A stretch of DNA of 64,000 bases from assembly GCA_963513935.1 (NCBI GenBank), contig OY740768.1, forward strand, positions 18,723,177 through 18,787,176, read 5' to 3'. Below, one piece after another: positions 22,489 through 35,595 of the stretch. The stretch is from Aphrophora alni (lineage: Eukaryota; Arthropoda; Insecta; Hemiptera; Aphrophoridae). Position 1 is the first letter of the stretch, and every line of letters starts with the position of its first letter. A program made the position numbers and the translations under genes. The notes under the pieces were generated by a model. That model was not told the origin of the DNA and searched no databases. It saw nothing but the letters and a program-made list of their open reading frames with translations.

Positions 22489-22779
22489 TAAATTTAGGAT
22501 GCTGTAACGTTTTTGGGCAGCTTAACCAGCGTCAACGTTATATACTTCATTACCTCTTCAAGATATATTTTACCTTCTATTTATTATTAAATGTTACTAT
22601 TACGTCATGATATGGTGTTTACTTCATCTAAATAAACTATCCTAACCTAACCTAAACTACATTTGGTACGAGGATAACGGAAACAACCTAACATGAGTGG
22701 CGGGAATATAACAGAAACAAGCTAAAATGAGTTGCGGGAGGATAACAAAAACAAGCTTAAATTAATGGCGAGAGTGTAA
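22489..22779. other. Spacer right of the pogo-like element
   Basis: No gene. It has a CCTAACCTAACCTAAAC run near 22632 and three imperfect copies of a GGCGGGA(A/G).ATAAC(A/G)(G/A)AAAC phrase at about 22690-22760. Confidence 0.5.
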
Positions 22780-23040
22780 AAACTATAGGTTGGTGTCTTA
22801 CACTATATGAAGTTTATTTAGTTTTAAAGCATACCTCCATAAACTTAATATTAATGGCGTATCAAAGGGAAAAATAATTTGCATTTTAACAACGATCCAA
22901 ACAGATGTGTCTATACTATTGCAACAATATTTGCAGACGTTTGAACAGCTGTTATAAAATTATAAGCATAATTTGAGGTTATGTTTACATCGTTGCCTCC
23001 TCCCCAAAATGCGCAGTACAAGCTAGTATAGAAAGTATTG
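22780..23040 (+). repeat. Dispersed repeat family C, single copy
   Basis: The ordered blocks TTGGTG.CTTAC, ATACCTCCATAAACTTAAT, CAAACAGATGTG, AACAGCTGTTATAAAATTAT and TTTGAGGTTATGTTTACATC match the array at 38290-39730. They also match an inverted piece at 61495-61690. Confidence 0.55.
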
Positions 23041-24379
23041 CTAAAGGTCGAAATTAAATTTTGATATTTTCGTAAATATATTCGCTTTCGCCCTCCTGAG
23101 TCAAAAAAGTGTTTTTACAAAATATCCGTTTGTATGTGACCGTCAGTATAGATTTCTCTTAAACAGTTTTACTCAATTTAATCAAAATTGATACCCAGAG
23201 GTTTTTTGAATTCCTAATTACGCATGTAAAATATAATAGACGTAGATCAAAAAATTTGAAATACGCACAATAAAGAAAAATTCGATTTATCAAATCAGCA
23301 AAAACGATTTTCACAATATTTTGTTCAAATATACAAAATATATTGATCACCATATTCCCAATCTGGTTCGAGAGTATAGGTCATGAGTCTAAACAACGTA
23401 CATAGAACTGGTATAAAATGTTCAATTTCTCAAAATAGCTCTACCATATCGATGAAACATGCTACACATATTATTGTGCATCAATTACTGTATATTCCTC
23501 TCGAAGTAAAAATGTGTGTGGTATGACCAATATCACTTTTTTTTAATTTATAATTAATTAACTTTGAAATATATATTTTTAATACGGTAAGTACCCAAAT
23601 TTTATTTACGACAATCATATTTTATAAGTGAATTCTGCCGATTCCGCAAAGTTCAGAAATAACTAAAATGGACAAAATCGGTCAAATGGTTTCTGAAAAT
23701 TTAGAACTACTTACTTCTTAACGACGTATATTGTAAAAACCGTCTTTGGACACGGCTGTTTCCAAAACGGATATCGCTGCAAAAATTGCAAAATCAATTT
23801 TTCACACCGTTACAAAACCTTACTTCCCCAATGCAATAGACCAGTATAGTTTCCAGGTTTTCCCCATTACTAATCCCCACACAATAACATTCACATTACA
23901 CAGTATGTAAACATCCGTTATTTGTATAAACAGTGCATCGATATCTTTTTCCAATGACAGCTAACGTGAGACTTTTTGTAAACATTTTTCTCATTGGTAG
24001 AACCGCTTACATACTGAAAAGCTAGCAATGCGCAAATACGTTCTGTGCATTTATTTTTAGCAATTATAAAAACATAACCTGAATATAAGCTAATAACTTA
24101 TTTAGTTTATTATTTAGTTGATTGACAATACAATTGCATACAACAAATCTAAGCCTTTCATCCATACATAAAACAGTACAAAACACATTAATGATTCCTT
24201 TGTACAAATAAGAGAATCAGACTGATTAAACAAATTTAATGATTAAACAATAAAGAAATCTTAAACTAAATAAATAACATTTGAATAAATAACAAATTTT
24301 GCAGGACTTATTAGAATTATTTATCTTAATTAAAATAAAAGTCATGTACTAAAAATTAGAAAGTGTAAAATATATAAAA
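23041..24379. other. AT-rich spacer
   Basis: No gene or RNA is recognisable. Confidence 0.45.
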
Positions 24380-25110
24380 TAAATTGCTTCACCAGCCAAA
24401 GACGTCCCGGGCAGAAATGAAGCCCCTAAAACTTTCCATGGTCAAGGTATTCCCCCACAGAGTAAAAGATTCACACATTAAAAATTGTCTAAGGCTAGTT
24501 TTAAAAGTTTGAGGATTTTTAATATTTTTTAACCGTTCAGGAAGCTTATTTTACAGGTCCACACCAGCTTGATATGCACCTTGCTCAGCCTGTGCTGGCC
24601 CAATCGCAAAACTCCTGAATCGGGTGCCGTAACTATGCACATCTCTATTCAGAACAACATGACACTTAAATTCTGTAAATAAAATTATTTCAAAAATATA
24701 CATGCATGGAAGTGTTAATAAACCCAGTTTTTGAAATGAATTCCTACAATGTTCAGTTATTTATTCCAGCGACAAGTCGTATTGACTTTTTCTGCAATAT
24801 AAAAAGCCTTTAAATTTGCTGAACTGATGAATTACCCATAGATCAGGTGTGGATGAACAAGCCTATAGTAGGTTGTTAAAAACGTGTGTAAGCTAGAATA
24901 ACTCCTAAGATCTCTTAAAATGAAAATCGCTGAACATACTTTTTACATGACATCTCCAAGTTAATCAATGACTAAACCTAGAAATTTTACAGAATCCACC
25001 TCCTCTAATATGTTGTCTTCCAACATTATTTTGGGCACTGGGTCTGCATTACTGTTGCTTGACTTAAAATGCATATACTGTAGTTTGATTTATCAAAATT
25101 AATTTTTAAA
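24380..25110 (-). pseudogene. Non-LTR retrotransposon (CR1/Jockey-type) reverse transcriptase C-terminal fragment
   Basis: Read on the minus strand, the fragment begins near 25080 with MHFKSSNSNADPVPKI. It continues through the motif VDSVKFLGLVID (reverse transcriptase domain E/7 region, about 24975-25010), then ICSAIF-like RDLRSYSSLHTFLTTYY, LVHPHLIYG, NIVGIHFKNWVY and CIFLK. It ends in SGVLRLGQHRL, LKILKLLKLALDNF and CVNLLLCGGIP near 24440. This is the order seen at the end of CR1/Jockey-like ORF2 proteins. Several stops and frameshifts interrupt it. The catalytic YADD segment and everything upstream are missing, so it is a 5'-truncated dead copy. The 3' boundary is uncertain. Confidence 0.82.
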
Positions 25111-25219
25111 TAGTTTTCCATAAAATACTGTCACGTAATATTCAACTGGATAAAAGCTTTAACATTGCGGTTATGGAATGGAAGGTATCCTCGTATTTTA
25201 AAATTAAATAAATTTATAG

Positions 25220-25270
25220 TTTTTTTTTTTTTTTTTTTTTTTTATTTTTTTATATTTTTTTTTTTTTTAT
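25220..25270. repeat. Poly(T)-rich tract
   Basis: About 50 bp of almost pure T, interrupted by single A bases. It could be a decayed poly(A) tail of a minus-strand retroelement, but no body is recognised next to it. Confidence 0.8.
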
Positions 25271-25691
25271 TCTGTGCCTTAATAGGCTTTATTGTCATTC
25301 GCCAAAATGCTTTGCTAGACCTACTAAGCATAAAACGTTTACCAAAAGTTTAAGACCCGACAGTTCTTACTGAGTCTAAAGACAAAATATTATTTGAAAC
25401 ATCTTATTCATCGTGGTGTGGATGTATCAATTTAGTCATTAGGTAATTAACCGCCTCTCGAACTGTACCATGAAATATTTCATTTTTTTTTTTTTTCAAA
25501 TTCAATTTTATCTCATGAAGATCTCGAAGTTCGTTAAGGAATCAATTTTATCATAAGTTTCAAATGGGTATGGATGGTTAGGTTAGTAAAAATAGATTCT
25601 TATTAATTACGTTATTAAGAAATTTTTTAACTTTCATTTCACCATCTGAGCGTAAGAAACACAAATATATTTTGAAATACAATTAGTGCGC

Positions 25692-25693
<2 letters not shown>
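25271..25693. other. AT-rich spacer
   Basis: Nothing recognised apart from a T13 run near 25484. Confidence 0.45.

Positions 25694-25737
<44 letters not shown>
25694..25737. repeat. Poly(T) tract, 44 bp
   Basis: An uninterrupted T homopolymer. Confidence 0.95.
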
Positions 25738-25740
<3 letters not shown>

Positions 25741-28171
25741 GAAATAAACTTAAATGTATTACAGTTATCTAATGAATTTTGTACATAAGATTTTTATTTC
25801 TGCTATAATATAAATTTATAATCATCTCTAAATTTTGGGAAAAATCAATCTTATTGAGACTTGGATTTGGTAATGTTATTTTTTACAGATTCAAAATTTG
25901 GGATGTTCAAATAAAATAACAGGAATTTTATTTTTTTTAATTCAGAGAGTATTGGGGGGTAAAATTATAATTCATTTTGTGATCGCAGAAAATAAAATTT
26001 CTGTGGTGGTTAAGTACACGGATATTAAGAACGTCAGATTTGCTCTAGGCCTTTTGTGATCCTTTGAACTTACAAAATTAGTCTGTATACAAAAGAATAA
26101 TTCAAATTGACCAACAGGTGAAGCCATTTTTGTTGCTGTTATTCGTTCAGAAGTTATCAAACAGTTTCCATACTTTTCTAACAGTCTGTATATTAGATTA
26201 AAACTTACATTTAGATCGCACATAGAACTTACACATAGATCTAATTTCTTACATTTTTAAACAGAAGTATTCTAGAGCTGAGAATCCTATATTTTAAACA
26301 ACTTAAGAGCCACTATCTATCACATAAACTGTTGCATTTTAAACATTTTATTTACATCCTCTACAGAGTTATTTCTGAGCTTGCGAAATTGGCAGTATAT
26401 AAAAAGGTAAGACAAACAGATTGTAGTTCACTTATTGTTATTTTCTTTTATTCGCTCTAAAGTTAGCCAACGGTTTCTGCACTTTTCTAACAGTCTGTAT
26501 TATAAAAAATATAATTAACCACGCATTTCGTTAAGAGAAGCCATAGTTTTGTTTTCGGAGATGAGAATCCTACATTTTCAACGATTTTTAAACGATTGGG
26601 TATTTTTAAAACGTGTTAAAAAGTAATCACATTCAAATTTTATATTAATAAAGTCTTCTAATAAAAAAATATAGATTTACATTTTGACTACACCTTTTGA
26701 GCGCCCCTTTTTGGTGGAGTTATTATGCTCAATAAATAAATCAATACGACCAAATATCTAGAACTCAAATCTTATTTTGCTGTTATTCTTTGAAACGTTA
26801 TTAGAGAAATTATGTTGTTTAAATTAGTCCTATTTATTCAACAACTTTTGAGGTCAACTATTTCATAAACTGATGCATACTAAGAAAAAGTAGCAATAAT
26901 AAAATAATGTTAAAATGTAATTTTACATGGAATCCTGAAACTTAAAAAGTTTACACTTAACAATTTAACCTTTAGACCCTATTTTGATTGCAAAACTGGG
27001 TTTCATTACAAAAAAGTTCAATTTGACCTATAAATATATCTCAATTCATTTCACTTATGTTAATCGTTTTCATAACAAAACACTCAACTAGATTAAAACA
27101 AACAAATTTCTAAAATATCTAAATTATAACTATAAATATGTTAAAAATTTAAACTCACAAGCAAAACGTGCACTCATATTAGCAGATATATTGACTTAGA
27201 GACTTACTTGGTGTGTAAATGTTCATGACGGCGTAACTAGGCTACTCCAAGATAAGATTATAAGTTACAACAGTTGATTCCACTTATAGTTTCATAACGA
27301 ACAAGAAGGAAACGCAATTAATATTGTCTAAAAATACTTCCTACTGTTGTGCTTAGACTGACTGGATTGTCTGAAATCAGGTTACGGTATTATTAAACAC
27401 GTCGCTTGCATGTCAGCAGTTGTCGATACTGACTTTGTCCCTTGTTAAGAAATCGATATTATTAGCTTTTTTATTTTATGATGGGATCTGTGTCTTTGGC
27501 TGAAATAAACCCAGTAAGATCTGTGAGACCTGCATGCTCGTGAAATAGTTAAGCTACTTTTTGTGAGACAGATTTTTACAAAATTTTGTATAGGACAAGT
27601 TTTAGAAAACTTATAAAAACTAGATCATCTGTTGACTTTATAAATAACTATTTGATCGACAATTTTTCCGTTCATTGTTGTTAATTTGGTAATCTCAGTG
27701 TTGAATATTATTAAAAAAAGTTTCAGATAAACGTTCTCGATTAAAAAAAAAAAGTTGAAATGACCTCTAAATTAAAAACACCTCCAATACAAAGAATATA
27801 TTTCCACACTGATACTAAATACTTTTATATAATTTCAATCTCTGTTTTTTGACTGATCTTCATGTTTCATTGCCTCAGGAAACCGAAAAAGTGATATTCC
27901 AAAATCCCATCCATCCGTCATTGTTGTCGTATCTATTTAAACACGAAGCGGCAAAAAACATTAAGATAGGAACATGAAATTTGCTGTCAGAGTATATAAA
28001 ACCCTATTGCAATTCAGAAAAATCTAATTTTAACAGTTTTTGTTAATCTCGTGTGTTGTTCAACTTACATTAAATTATATAAACATGTGCAGATTTCACA
28101 TCCCTACGATGACAAATTGCGGAAATTATTGTCAAAAATGTAATTTGGAAAATTCATCTTCCCAGAAAATG
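25738..28171. other. AT-rich region without recognised genes
   Basis: A short direct repeat, ACTTTTCTAACAGTCTGTAT, occurs at about 26172 and 26483, so this part may hold two diverged copies of an unrecognised repeat. The minus-strand frame at 25972-26223 has no family signature. Confidence 0.4.
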
Positions 28172-28640
28172 TAATACCAATGACTACATAAATACTATAA
28201 GGCCTCGACATGGCCATGTTAAATATTCTACGCTTATTCTTGAGTTGACCAATACCCGCTAGGTCGCTCTGCTAGAGAATCTGAAGTTGATGTGACTGGC
28301 GCTAGGTGGCTCTACGGTCAAACAATGTTTCAGGCGGGTAAGAGAAAACGCACTGATGCCACCTATGGGACCAGAGATGCGAGGGAAGGTCGAGAATCGC
28401 TTATCTCAGCGCACGAACTGACAACACTGACTATGCTGACGGAAGTAAGTGAGAAGGTTTGTGAGAGAGAGGTCAACAGTTGTACAGTCTCAACCAAGTG
28501 GGATGCGTACAGTCAAGCACCTGCTGCTAGCGCTTTCTGATAGCTGTGTGTCAAACTTGTGACGAACAGCACCCGTAAAGCGTAGACTATTTCCCTATCC
28601 TATGTCGTGTCTTATAGTATTTATGTAGTCATTGGTAATA
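28172..28640. mobile_element. 469-bp MITE with long terminal inverted repeats
   Basis: The left end (28172-28213) and right end (about 28600-28640) are inverted repeats of about 40 bp. The core ACCAATGACTACATAAATAC, and the bases that follow to CTATAAG, are identical on both sides; mismatches appear only toward the inner and extreme ends. The interior (about 28260-28600) is clearly GC-richer than the surroundings and has an 82-codon frame that I do not recognise. No target duplication is clear. TA lies near both ends, so a TA-targeting superfamily is possible. Confidence 0.8.
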
Positions 28641-29337
28641 CTCGTACAGTTACGAGACGCGATAGGCCCAAGCCACCGAGATAAGCGTTGCTTCACATTA
28701 TGTACAGCTTACGAGTTCCACAAGGGCCGATGTTGACACGAGCAAAGCGAATGGAGATGTTTTAATACATACATACATATAGGAGGCCCGTTAGGCCCAA
28801 GTGGTTATCTACACAATTACGAGGTTCATAAAACCACCTTGTCCTACTACTGGGTAAGACCCGCGATCTATCAAAATAGCCTACAATTTAACATTTCCTA
28901 CAAACCCCAACTTTTGGGCATTACATTTAGAGCATGCTTGTATGATGGGACTGGGTAAGTACCTTGACAGCTCTTATATATTCACTTGTCTCAAATTAAA
29001 TAACGTACCGGATATATACAAGATGTGAGAAACAAATGAAGCTAAATTAGTCCAATGGGTAGGATTATGCCCATTTCTTGTTTTTCTGTCGGCGCAATAG
29101 CAATAGCTTGAATTTCTATATTAATATTCATTAATAACATAAAATAATGCTTTAGAGGTTATAGTATAAAATAATGCCACCATGGTACAACATAAGAAAA
29201 TGTACATGGTCTAGATAGTCAATAGGCTTTTCACAACTGCTCTTATAGAATAATTAATGCGGCGGTTAACGATATGAATGGAGGTAGAAATTGAAGCTTG
29301 GGTTGTGCTTTGCGATGTTAGGTAGCGCAGTAATAGA
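28641..29337. other. Spacer
   Basis: GC-mixed sequence right of the MITE with a short ACATACATACATA run near 28767. No gene recognised. Confidence 0.45.
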
Positions 29338-29745
29338 AGGGTTGAGAAGACTGGAAATACAAGAATAGTTATCAAATAGAAGAGAATACGAATAAAGGAC
29401 ACAAGTGAAAGTTCGATGAGACTAAAACAAAAGACAAAAAGGATGTCAAGAGAAGCAATTATAAAAGAAAAATATAAATAAAAAATTACAAAAGTTTGTT
29501 AATAAAAAACCCTCACCATATACGAATAGAGTGGGTTGGAAAGACTGGAAGTAGAAGAATCAAATCGAAGAGAAAATGAATATAAGACATAAGAGAAAGT
29601 TTAATGAGACTAAAACAAATGACATAAAATAAAAATAAAGAAGAAGGGCATACCTTGTATGCCACGAGAGACAATTAAAAAAGAAAAGGATAATAAAAAT
29701 AGAAATATTTACAAAAGTTATTTTAAAAAAATTCCACGCAAAGAA
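29338..29745. repeat. Diverged tandem duplication, unit about 195 bp
   Basis: The purine-rich unit GGGTTG(A/G).AAGACTGGAA…GA(G/C)ACTAAAACAAA…AATTA(T/A)AAAAGAAAA…TACAAAAGTT occurs at about 29339-29510 and again at 29532-29735. The second copy carries extra sequence. Neither encodes a recognisable protein. Confidence 0.65.
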
Positions 29746-30764
29746 TAAAACATCTTAAACTGTCGTTTGATGTAGTAGTGATAGGTGGCACACATAAAGG
29801 GACACTCAACCTAGAAATAAACTCCGCCAATTTTGTTTGCCAAATATGCACCACACGTGCATGTCACAAAAACATAATCCTTGCATACTTGCATTGATTT
29901 ATAACACATTTTAACCTTATTTAAGTGATTTTAATTCTCTTAATAGCCAAAAGTCGTTATGATTAAGCTACAGAACCTTTTAAGACCTACTTCCAGCCTA
30001 CAAAAAAATTGACGAGGGCAAGTCAGGTAAGTCTGCGTTTGACGGAACGAAGGCCCGTGGAGAAAAGCTATTAAGTTATGAGGGAAGGAAAGGGGATTCC
30101 CAGAGTAGTCACATTTTCCCTCAGAGTAGAACAAATAGAAATCCAAGCTGGGGACAGTAACATTATTTTTATATTGTCCGATTTTAATATCATTATTATA
30201 TTATACAATAAACAACCTAAACTGTTTGTGGTGAATTTAGTAACCACTAATCTAATCTAATGGACATTCATCCTAGGTCTGCCCATGCACCATAGGATAT
30301 CCAGCTTTGAAGATATTATTCTAATTAATAATACATTACCGAATTTAAAACTAATTACTAAATATCCACTCACACAACATTATCACTTATTAAGATCTAA
30401 AGTTGAGCGCTGCCCATTGTCTAAATTGGGGATTGGGCCTCCAGTATAACCCCGAACGCAGTGCCCCCCAATTAAATAAGCCATGGTGTAATTTAGAATA
30501 AAATATAAAAACCAAACATTAATACGACACAGCCATAACACACCAAGTCTGCTTGCGTTGTACGAACTGTTGTTCACTGCTCCACATTTTTGTTATCGCG
30601 TCTGCACAATATAGCTACAGTTCCGTCAGCTGTTCGCTGCAGTAAGCCAAACGAATCCTCCTCAAACAGTTCTAAGTTCAACTTTTAGTACTGAGCTACT
30701 AAGACGGTAAAGTGTCTCACAGTGGCTTATCGTATTTATTCCAAATTTCTTTTAATGGCAACCG

Positions 30765-30767
<3 letters not shown>
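29746..30767. other. AT-rich spacer
   Basis: No recognisable gene. Confidence 0.45.

Positions 30768-30813
<46 letters not shown>
30768..30813. repeat. (TA)n microsatellite with adjoining T run
   Basis: About 23 TA units followed by T12. Confidence 0.95.
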
Positions 30814-30821
<8 letters not shown>

Positions 30822-31161
30822 TTTACAAGTTCAAATAATAATAAACGTCACAAAATATTAATGCCGTTTCCGTTCAGCGTTGAAATACTCTCCTTCCCAA
30901 ATAAATTAAATCTTGGAGAACCAACAGCTATTCATCTAAATGTCAACAGTTATAGATGCGGTAATAGCTAATATAGGTCAACTGGCAAACAGCCTTGGTT
31001 AAAAATACGACTGTGGCGTGCAATTATAGTAAATTACCTCCTTTATATAGGTCAGTAATATATTGTACGTTACGTAAATATTGATGGTTCGTCAAACCTG
31101 GTGTAATGTAATGACGTAAGACGAATACAAAATTATAGGGCAAAAATTTGAATCCTTACAG

Positions 31162-32240
31162 CGTGATTGAAACAGGTGTGACAACTGTTTTATACGATAA
31201 GTACAAAAGTTACAAAGAAAATTAAAAAGGTAAATCCAGGATATTTTGAGTTAAAACTAGAGGTATTACGAAATTTTGTATATAATCCGCCATTTTTCAA
31301 ATATAGTGTTCAAATATAGTTCGTAATTTTCTAATAGGAACCATCATTTTTTTATGGTAATTTTAGATATAACATTAAAGATAATTTTTTTTTATTCTTT
31401 AGAATTTAAAAAAATCTATAACCGTTTAGGAGTTACAGGCACCTGACTGTTTCAAAAATTCGCAAATTCAATCATTTTTCAAAGATGATTTTTCTCTGTG
31501 AAATTCAGGTGAAATTTTTACTAAAGCTGGGGTAAAAGATGTAATAACACTAATGTTAAGTTATTTGTTTTGTAAGTTGAGAAATAACAGTTATCGATAG
31601 AAAATAAAAATCTTAATTTTCTGGGCATTGTCCAGAACATCCACCTGACTTACACCAGCTCTTTATTATTGCTAAAATGTATTACACTTTGTGATACATT
31701 TAATCAATTTAAGGACAAATTGTATTAATTAGCACTGTTAATACATTTGTTTCGGCTATAATATCTTATTCACAAGGTGTAATACAACCAGTAATAATTT
31801 TAAGAAGTAGTGTGGTGTTTTAGACAATTATTTTTTGTATAGAAATGTTCAGGCTGTTACAGATCAAATAAAAATAACAGTAGTGTTATTACACTTTTTA
31901 CCCTAGCTTTAGTTAAAATTTCCCTTGAATTTGATTTTAAAAAGTAAGAAAAAACGTCTCTGGAAAAAAAAATTATTTTTTGAAACATTTAAGTGCCTGT
32001 AGCTCCTAAAGTGGAAATAAAGAAAAATATCCAAGAATAAAAAAAGTTTAAAAATAATACGTTATATCTAAAATCTCCATTAAAGAAGTGGTTGTCATTA
32101 TTAGAAAATTACGAACTGGCCACCACATTGAAAATGGATGATATAATCAATTTGGTAATACCTGTAGATTTAACTCCAAAAATCCTGGAGTGTTATCTTT
32201 TAACGTTTTTAAAACAGCGGTTACACGGGTTTCATTAGTG
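31162..32240. repeat. Large inverted-repeat (fold-back) element, about 1.08 kb
   Basis: The left arm (about 31162-31566) and right arm (about 31866-32240) are diverged reverse complements. Matching blocks, in order from the outside: TGAAACAGGTGTGACAACTG; ATCCAGGATATTTTGAGTTA; TTCGTAATTTTCTAATA; TTTTAGATATAAC; TTTAGGAGTTACAGGCAC; and ACTAAAGCTGGGGTAAAAG followed by TGTAATAACACTA. The loop of about 300 bp contains more short inverted TGTATTACAC motifs. There is no protein. The arms could be the two ends of a non-autonomous transposon or an inverted duplication. Confidence 0.75.
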
Positions 32241-33649
32241 ATTTGATACAGTAAAATACACAATAATGTGGATCCAATTTATGTATTTTGGGAATAGTAG
32301 TATAGGATAAGTATAAACTGTGTAAAACACTGCACAAACTTTCTCACATCCCTAAAACTACATAAAAACGAACCAAAACTAATAGACACCAAAAATGTCA
32401 GTTCGTTATTGTCAATCAAAAAGATAATGAGTTGAATTACGGCCACCATTTATAACAAAATATTTACATATTTAAATAAGGGCCTAAACTTGCTACGTTT
32501 GTAGGGTTGTACCATACGTACGTCCTCAAATTACTTGTATTTGTTTCAAATCGAGCTTTTAATGACAGAGGGGAAGGTTTATTTTTTGTTTTTACCAATT
32601 ATTACAGATTCTTAATACTACTTCACGGATTTGGGTAATTAATCTTCACATTTAAGTAAAGTTTAAACGAAATCAATAAATCCAATTTTGTTAAATTACC
32701 TATTTTATAACAGCCCCATGGCTGATGTTTTTGTTTTCTACAGCTAACTCAAGAACCAGCGTTTTTGGAGAGTTAACCATACGTTTTGTTTGAAAATTTT
32801 ATCAAAGAAGTAAAAACCAGTTTGGAGAAAAGCTATATTTTATGTTTTTTATATGGCAACTACCCCCAAATTTTGAGTTATGAAAAAAAAATCCCAAGAT
32901 GTGGCCGAAATATGCCCACATACGACAATGATATCCAAAGTTCATTTCCCTATTTTTAACTGACAACTCTCCGATTTTTTTACGGAATGGCGATCAATAT
33001 TTTTTCTATCCTGAGACCTTACATTTGACTACAATTTTATAAAAAATCATTTAAGACACCATTTTTAGGAATTTGGAATTTTTATTTTCCATAACAATCT
33101 TATGACAGCCCCTTACATCTTCAAATTGATTGGTAATATGACTTTCTCTAAGAATGGGAGACAATTTTATTTTTAAGAGGTGATGAGTGTAAGTGTTTGT
33201 GGAAGGGGAGGGGGTTAGTTTAGTGGGCTACTTTAACGAAATCTGACACTTGTTATCCTATTGTATGTCAATAACCGCTAGATTCGCTTTCATCTGATCT
33301 AAATTAGGAAAAATCTATTTTGAGAAAACGACTGGCAGTGCCAACGCATAAATTTTGTTTTCGCTATTTGACCAAAAAACTTCCGAGCGGAAATTGGTGG
33401 ATCGCGTCTATCGCGGGAGTGGTCAAACTCGGCTTATTTTAAAAAAAAATTGAGTTGTTATCGATTTTTTAACTTCTTACTTCTGTCAATTACCTTAAAA
33501 CAATCGAATTATAAACTTCTTATATTTCGACTCCAGCCTTTATCAATGAAAAAGAAAATCAATTGAATTGCTTGCCTCATATCTCACAAAAAGTACTTTA
33601 ACGCAGTGTTCAAGTTAGAAGGTGGGGCATGATATCTGACACTAGCGCC
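32241..33649. other. AT-rich spacer
   Basis: No gene is recognised. There is a G-rich GGAAGGGGAGGGGG patch near 33199. Confidence 0.45.
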
Positions 33650-33950
33650 AACTAATTAATTTTTTCGTTAAATAAACATTATTCGTAATGAGAAGAACTT
33701 TTAGTTAATTTATTTGATACTCCACACATATTTCCCAAAAAGAATTTTCAACTCATAGTTTTTGTCCCTTACTCAGTCATTTTTTTGTTACAGCAATATT
33801 TTTCGTATATGTGGGACAGTACAAAGAATATAAGTGTAAAGTTTGAAATATATAGGATTTATAGTTTTGTCTGTGTTTACGAGTTAGGACAGACAGACAC
33901 GCGCGTGATACTATAATGGCCCTCGGTTTTACCTACGGAAACTAAAAACC
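33650..33950 (+). repeat. Dispersed repeat family B, copy 2
   Basis: Blocks TATTTGATACTCCACACATAT, TATATGTGGGACAGTA, ATATATAGGATTTATAGTTTTG and AGACAGACACGCGCGTGATA occur in the order seen at 4020-4660. This copy has an internal stretch TAAGTGTAAAGTTTGAAATA that copy 1 lacks. Confidence 0.6.
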
Positions 33951-35595
33951 TTCATAATTATACGTTCGGCAATAGCTTAGTTTTCATGTTACGTCTATCA
34001 ATAATAATATATGTTCTCTGATTTCTCCTCCTAAAGTAAAATGAAGTCATACTGTATTTTTGGAACCCAAATTAAGAAACAAATTTGACTACAAATTAGG
34101 CTACGAATAATAGCAGATCTTTAAACCGTTTTCTAAATTGTTAACAACAAAAAAACCGCTTATCATTCAAATACAATCCACAATATTTAATTGTTATCAG
34201 TTTTTATTGCCAACTTATGAAATAACAAATTTGTCGAACATTTTATTTGGTTTTATAGGCTGCTTTAAAAATATTTAGTTTAGCATTGTGAAGAAGATTT
34301 TTGTTCTGTTTAAAATTGTAACTTTTTCGACCATTATTTTAGACAGTTTTTAATAAAATTCGAATTTCTGTAACTTGCATTTATTTTTATTGTTTCTATT
34401 TACATCAATTTTCAGAATTAATTTTTTTATAAACGTTTGTTCAAAAGTTGTTCCGTTCATTAGACATTAGACAAAGTTATTTTACGCCAAACCTAAAAAA
34501 AAGGTGAGTTCTCCGAATAAAATTTCGAGTGTTTTACAGTAGTTTTCACAGAAATTACTCCAGATACAGTTCTGGGACTTATTTTATTCCATTTTCCAGA
34601 TAAAGAAAAAGGAGAAGACAATTATTATTAATTTAAGTCCCAAGAATTACAGTATGGCTTCATTTCACTCTTGGAACAGAAACCAAGGCGAAATATTTCG
34701 GTAGGTGAAGCTCGAAAATGAAACTGTTCAAAGATATGTTTATAAGAAGGGTTTTTCTCTTTTTTTACCCTTAGAATTTTGAATCGCCCTGTATATGTTA
34801 AAAAGTATAAAAAAAATAATAATAATTTTTTTTTTAAATATTAAAAGAAATCAGTTGAAAATAATACTGTAGTAAAGCTAAATAAAATTTTATTCTGATC
34901 TTTGTTAGAAATTCGATTACACTAGAAGTGATTAAGAGGCCCTTAGGACTGAACTCCCTAGTTGGATAAAGATAAAGATTCCACCACTAGGAAATAGCTG
35001 GAAATATTTACAACTGCCAATTAGATATCATGTTACACTTACTAAAAGTAACAACAACTTATCCGTTAACAAAGAATCCATTTACTAAATGACTAATTTG
35101 ATTTTCAGAAGACTTAATATTGACACAAAAAAACACAATCACAAGTAATATGCACTCAGGTAAACCCGACGATCTGTAAAGAACTGCGTTCAAGACGGGA
35201 CTAATGTATTTTTAGTAAAATCGCGGTCGTCAAACCTACACTGCGCGGAAAGTTGTGTGACTCATCCGATCAAAAGATTACATCAATTAAGTCAAAAGTT
35301 AAAGATAAAAACATTGTAGTGAAATAATATAGTTGCAGAAATTAGCACCAGGAAATAATTAAACCTCATTTATTTGATATCTAACAGCATTCCTGACTGG
35401 AAATTTGCTTTAAAACAGTTGTTACACAGGTTAGGGCCGAGGATGTGTATACAGGGTGTCAGTTTAGTAAGTAGACACCCTTTATAATTGTCTTTGTATT
35501 GATTAATTATATGAACCAGCTGAATGTGATTTTGAATGTTTGGGACACCCTATTTGACTCCTGTTATTTAGTTCCCCCTTTTACAAAGGGGGCAA
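33951..35595. other. AT-rich spacer
   Basis: No gene. Phrases near 34780 (GAATCGCCCTGTATATG) and 35451 (ATACAGGGTGTCAG) resemble the ends of Tc1/mariner-type elements. I found no matching partner or coding remains. Confidence 0.4.

Noticed and set aside
28292..28540. 82-codon frame of normal-looking composition
   Set aside because: Lies inside a MITE, with no homology signal and no splice or promoter context; kept only as a question in the findings.
34780..35465. Possible Tc1/mariner-type element between CGCCCTGTATA and TATACAGGGTG phrases
   Set aside because: The two phrases do not continue as inverted repeats, point outward, and there are no transposase remains between them.
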